Shown here: piece by piece, positions 5,253-6,213 of the stretch | How the letters are laid out: every line of letters begins with the position of its first letter | How positions within the stretch are numbered: the first letter of the stretch is position 1 | Source of the DNA: DAOTWP01 sp034435675 | Lineage (GTDB): Bacteria; Chloroflexota; Anaerolineae; Aggregatilineales; Phototrophicaceae | Direction: 5' to 3' | DNA: 6,213 bases | Assembly (NCBI GenBank): GCA_034435675.1 | Contig: DAOTWP010000093.1 | Location: 1 to 6,213, forward strand | Notes under the pieces: generated by a model | Seen by the model: the letters and a program-made list of their open reading frames with translations, nothing else | What the model was told of the DNA's origin: nothing | Database searches by the model: none | Translations under genes and position numbers: made by a program

Positions 5253-5276
5253 TGCCTGTGCGCTATTGAGGGTGCT

Positions 5277-6213
5277 ATGCGTCAAACGATCTTGTTTTAC
5301 AATCCCATCAGCACATCCCCCGGCAAACAGCGACTGCCTATGTCGCTGCTGGCAATTGCGCGAGTCGTGGTTGATGAGTATGACACTGAGTTTATTGACG
5401 GCAATCTGACTGCCGACCCGGCAGCGCAGATTATTGCCCGTGCCCGTGCTACCGGCACACGGCTGCTGGCGGTGACAGTCATGCCGGGTCCGCAGCTGCG
5501 GCAGGCGGTGGCGGTCTGCAAGCAGGTTAAGGCGGCGCTGCCTGACCTGACAATCCTCTGGGGTGGTTACTTCCCCAGCAATCACGGCGATGTGGTGCTG
5601 CGCAGTGGCTATGTGGATTATGTGCTGCAGGGGCAGGGCGAAGCGCCGTTCCGCAAATTCGTGGACGTGCTGCATCGCGGTGGCGCACTGTCCGACGTAC
5701 CCTCGCTAGGCTATCTGGAAAATGGCGCTCCGTGCTATACGCTGCGGGCGCCTTTCGTGCCGCTGGAAAATTTGCCCTGGTATCCCTATGACCGGCTTGA
5801 TACAGCGCAGTATGTGGGCAGGAGTTATCTGGGCGAGCGTGTGCTGGCGCATCATACCAGTTGGGGCTGTCCGTTCGCCTGCAATTTCTGCGCGGTAGTG
5901 CCGCTGGCAAAGCAGCGCTGGCTGCCGGAAAGCGCCAAACGGGTCGCGGATGTCACGCTGCATCTCAAGCAGCGCTACCACATTGACGGTATGGAATTCC
6001 ATGATATGGACTTCTTTGTGCATGAGGGGCGTTCTGCCGAGATCGCCGAGCGCCTGATCGGGCAGGACATCAACTGGTGGGCGCTGGGGCGCGTGGATAC
6101 GCTGATGAGCTACAGCGATACCACGTTCGACAAGCTGGCGAAAAGCGGCGTGAAGATGATCTTCATGGGTGCCGAAAGCGGCGATGACGAAACGCTGAAG
6201 AACATGAACAAGG
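5277..6213 (+). CDS. B12-binding-type radical SAM protein, 3' end outside window
   Basis: At least 312 residues, cut by the window edge. Residues ~1-140 have the alternating beta-alpha pattern of a cobalamin-binding domain: strand ILFYNP (5-10), LLAVTVMPG (63-71), ILWGGYFPSNHG (93-104) and YVLQGQGE (115-122). The radical SAM core starts near 188, with CxxxCxxC cysteines 198, 202 and 205 (WGCPFACNFC) to hold the SAM-binding [4Fe-4S] cluster. The strand GMEFHDMDFF (238-247) and the family motif GAESGDDETLKNMNK (298-312) follow. This order is that of the BchE-like class of radical SAM enzymes, which includes methyltransferases and ring-forming enzymes; the substrate cannot be told from sequence. 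GAGGG lies 4 bases before the ATG. An in-frame stop at 5208-5210 limits upstream starts, and the first beta-strand begins at residue 4, so ATG 5277 gives a natural N-terminus. Divergent from the clpP-like gene. Confidence 0.9.
   Translation, partial: MRQTILFYNPISTSPGKQRLPMSLLAIARVVVDEYDTEFIDGNLTADPAAQIIARARATGTRLLAVTVMPGPQLRQAVAVCKQVKAALPDLTILWGGYFPSNHGDVVLRSGYVDYVLQGQGEAPFRKFVDVLHRGGALSDVPSLGYLENGAPCYTLRAPFVPLENLPWYPYDRLDTAQYVGRSYLGERVLAHHTSWGCPFACNFCAVVPLAKQRWLPESAKRVADVTLHLKQRYHIDGMEFHDMDFFVHEGRSAEIAERLIGQDINWWALGRVDTLMSYSDTTFDKLAKSGVKMIFMGAESGDDETLKNMNK

Larger units (their letters stand above)
4969..5276. other. 308-bp divergent intergenic region
   Basis: This gap lies between the minus-strand clpP-like gene and the plus-strand radical SAM gene, so it should hold both promoters. 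On the clpP side there is a 10-bp palindrome AACTATAGTT (4989-4998) giving TATAGT on both strands, and TATCAT (5015-5020, minus) with a poor TTCGGA (5038-5043) 17 bases upstream; neither is a convincing promoter. The right half contains a possible Cys-rich small ORF, a 13-bp tandem repeat and a weak plus-strand promoter. No tRNA or other RNA gene was recognised. Confidence 0.6.

Noticed and set aside
5103..5675. 190-codon minus-strand open frame
   Set aside because: It overlaps the start of the radical SAM gene on the other strand, where the protein pattern is clear, and its own translation is a Gln/His/Arg-rich shadow.

Overview
The window looks like chromosomal DNA from a member of the Chloroflexota, most likely Anaerolineae or a related class. 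This assignment is an inference. It rests on a secreted lipoprotein with a Thr-Pro repeat linker joining SH3-like and CARDB-like domains, on the particular motif variants in MiaB, and on a 4-vinyl-reductase-domain protein. No rRNA or other taxonomic marker is present.

Layout: five genes lie on the minus strand. In transcription order they are a ClpP-like serine protease (4968-4345), a small protein resembling the sugar-binding jelly-roll of family 2 glycosidases (4178-3750), the tRNA-modifying enzyme MiaB (3652-2282), a V4R/4-vinyl-reductase-domain protein (2119-1490) and a multidomain lipoprotein (1307-156). Each is separated from the next by 97-182 bp. Promoter-like or terminator-like signals sit in the gaps, so this looks like a co-directional row of separately transcribed genes rather than a tight operon. 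The clearest signals are the miaB promoter (TTGACG-17-TACAAT) and the intrinsic terminator after the clpP-like gene. A divergent plus-strand gene starts at 5277 and runs off the right edge. It encodes a cobalamin-binding-type radical SAM enzyme.

The 308-bp gap between the clpP-like gene and the radical SAM gene is the least ordinary non-coding part. It holds four copies of a 13-bp tandem repeat inside a possible 39-codon Cys-rich small ORF, which shares a reading frame with the radical SAM gene and is separated from it by a single TGA. The left end (1-155) has no clear gene but contains a 9-bp inverted repeat enclosing a second hairpin, and another strong hairpin just past the lipoprotein stop codon.

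No shared pathway links these genes from sequence alone. I see no CRISPR array, insertion sequence, phage integration module, tRNA or defence island. Most of the window is ordinary. The best candidates for a second look are the stand-alone ClpP-like protease, the orphan jelly-roll protein with its hairpin-containing leader, and the repeat-bearing leader of the radical SAM gene.
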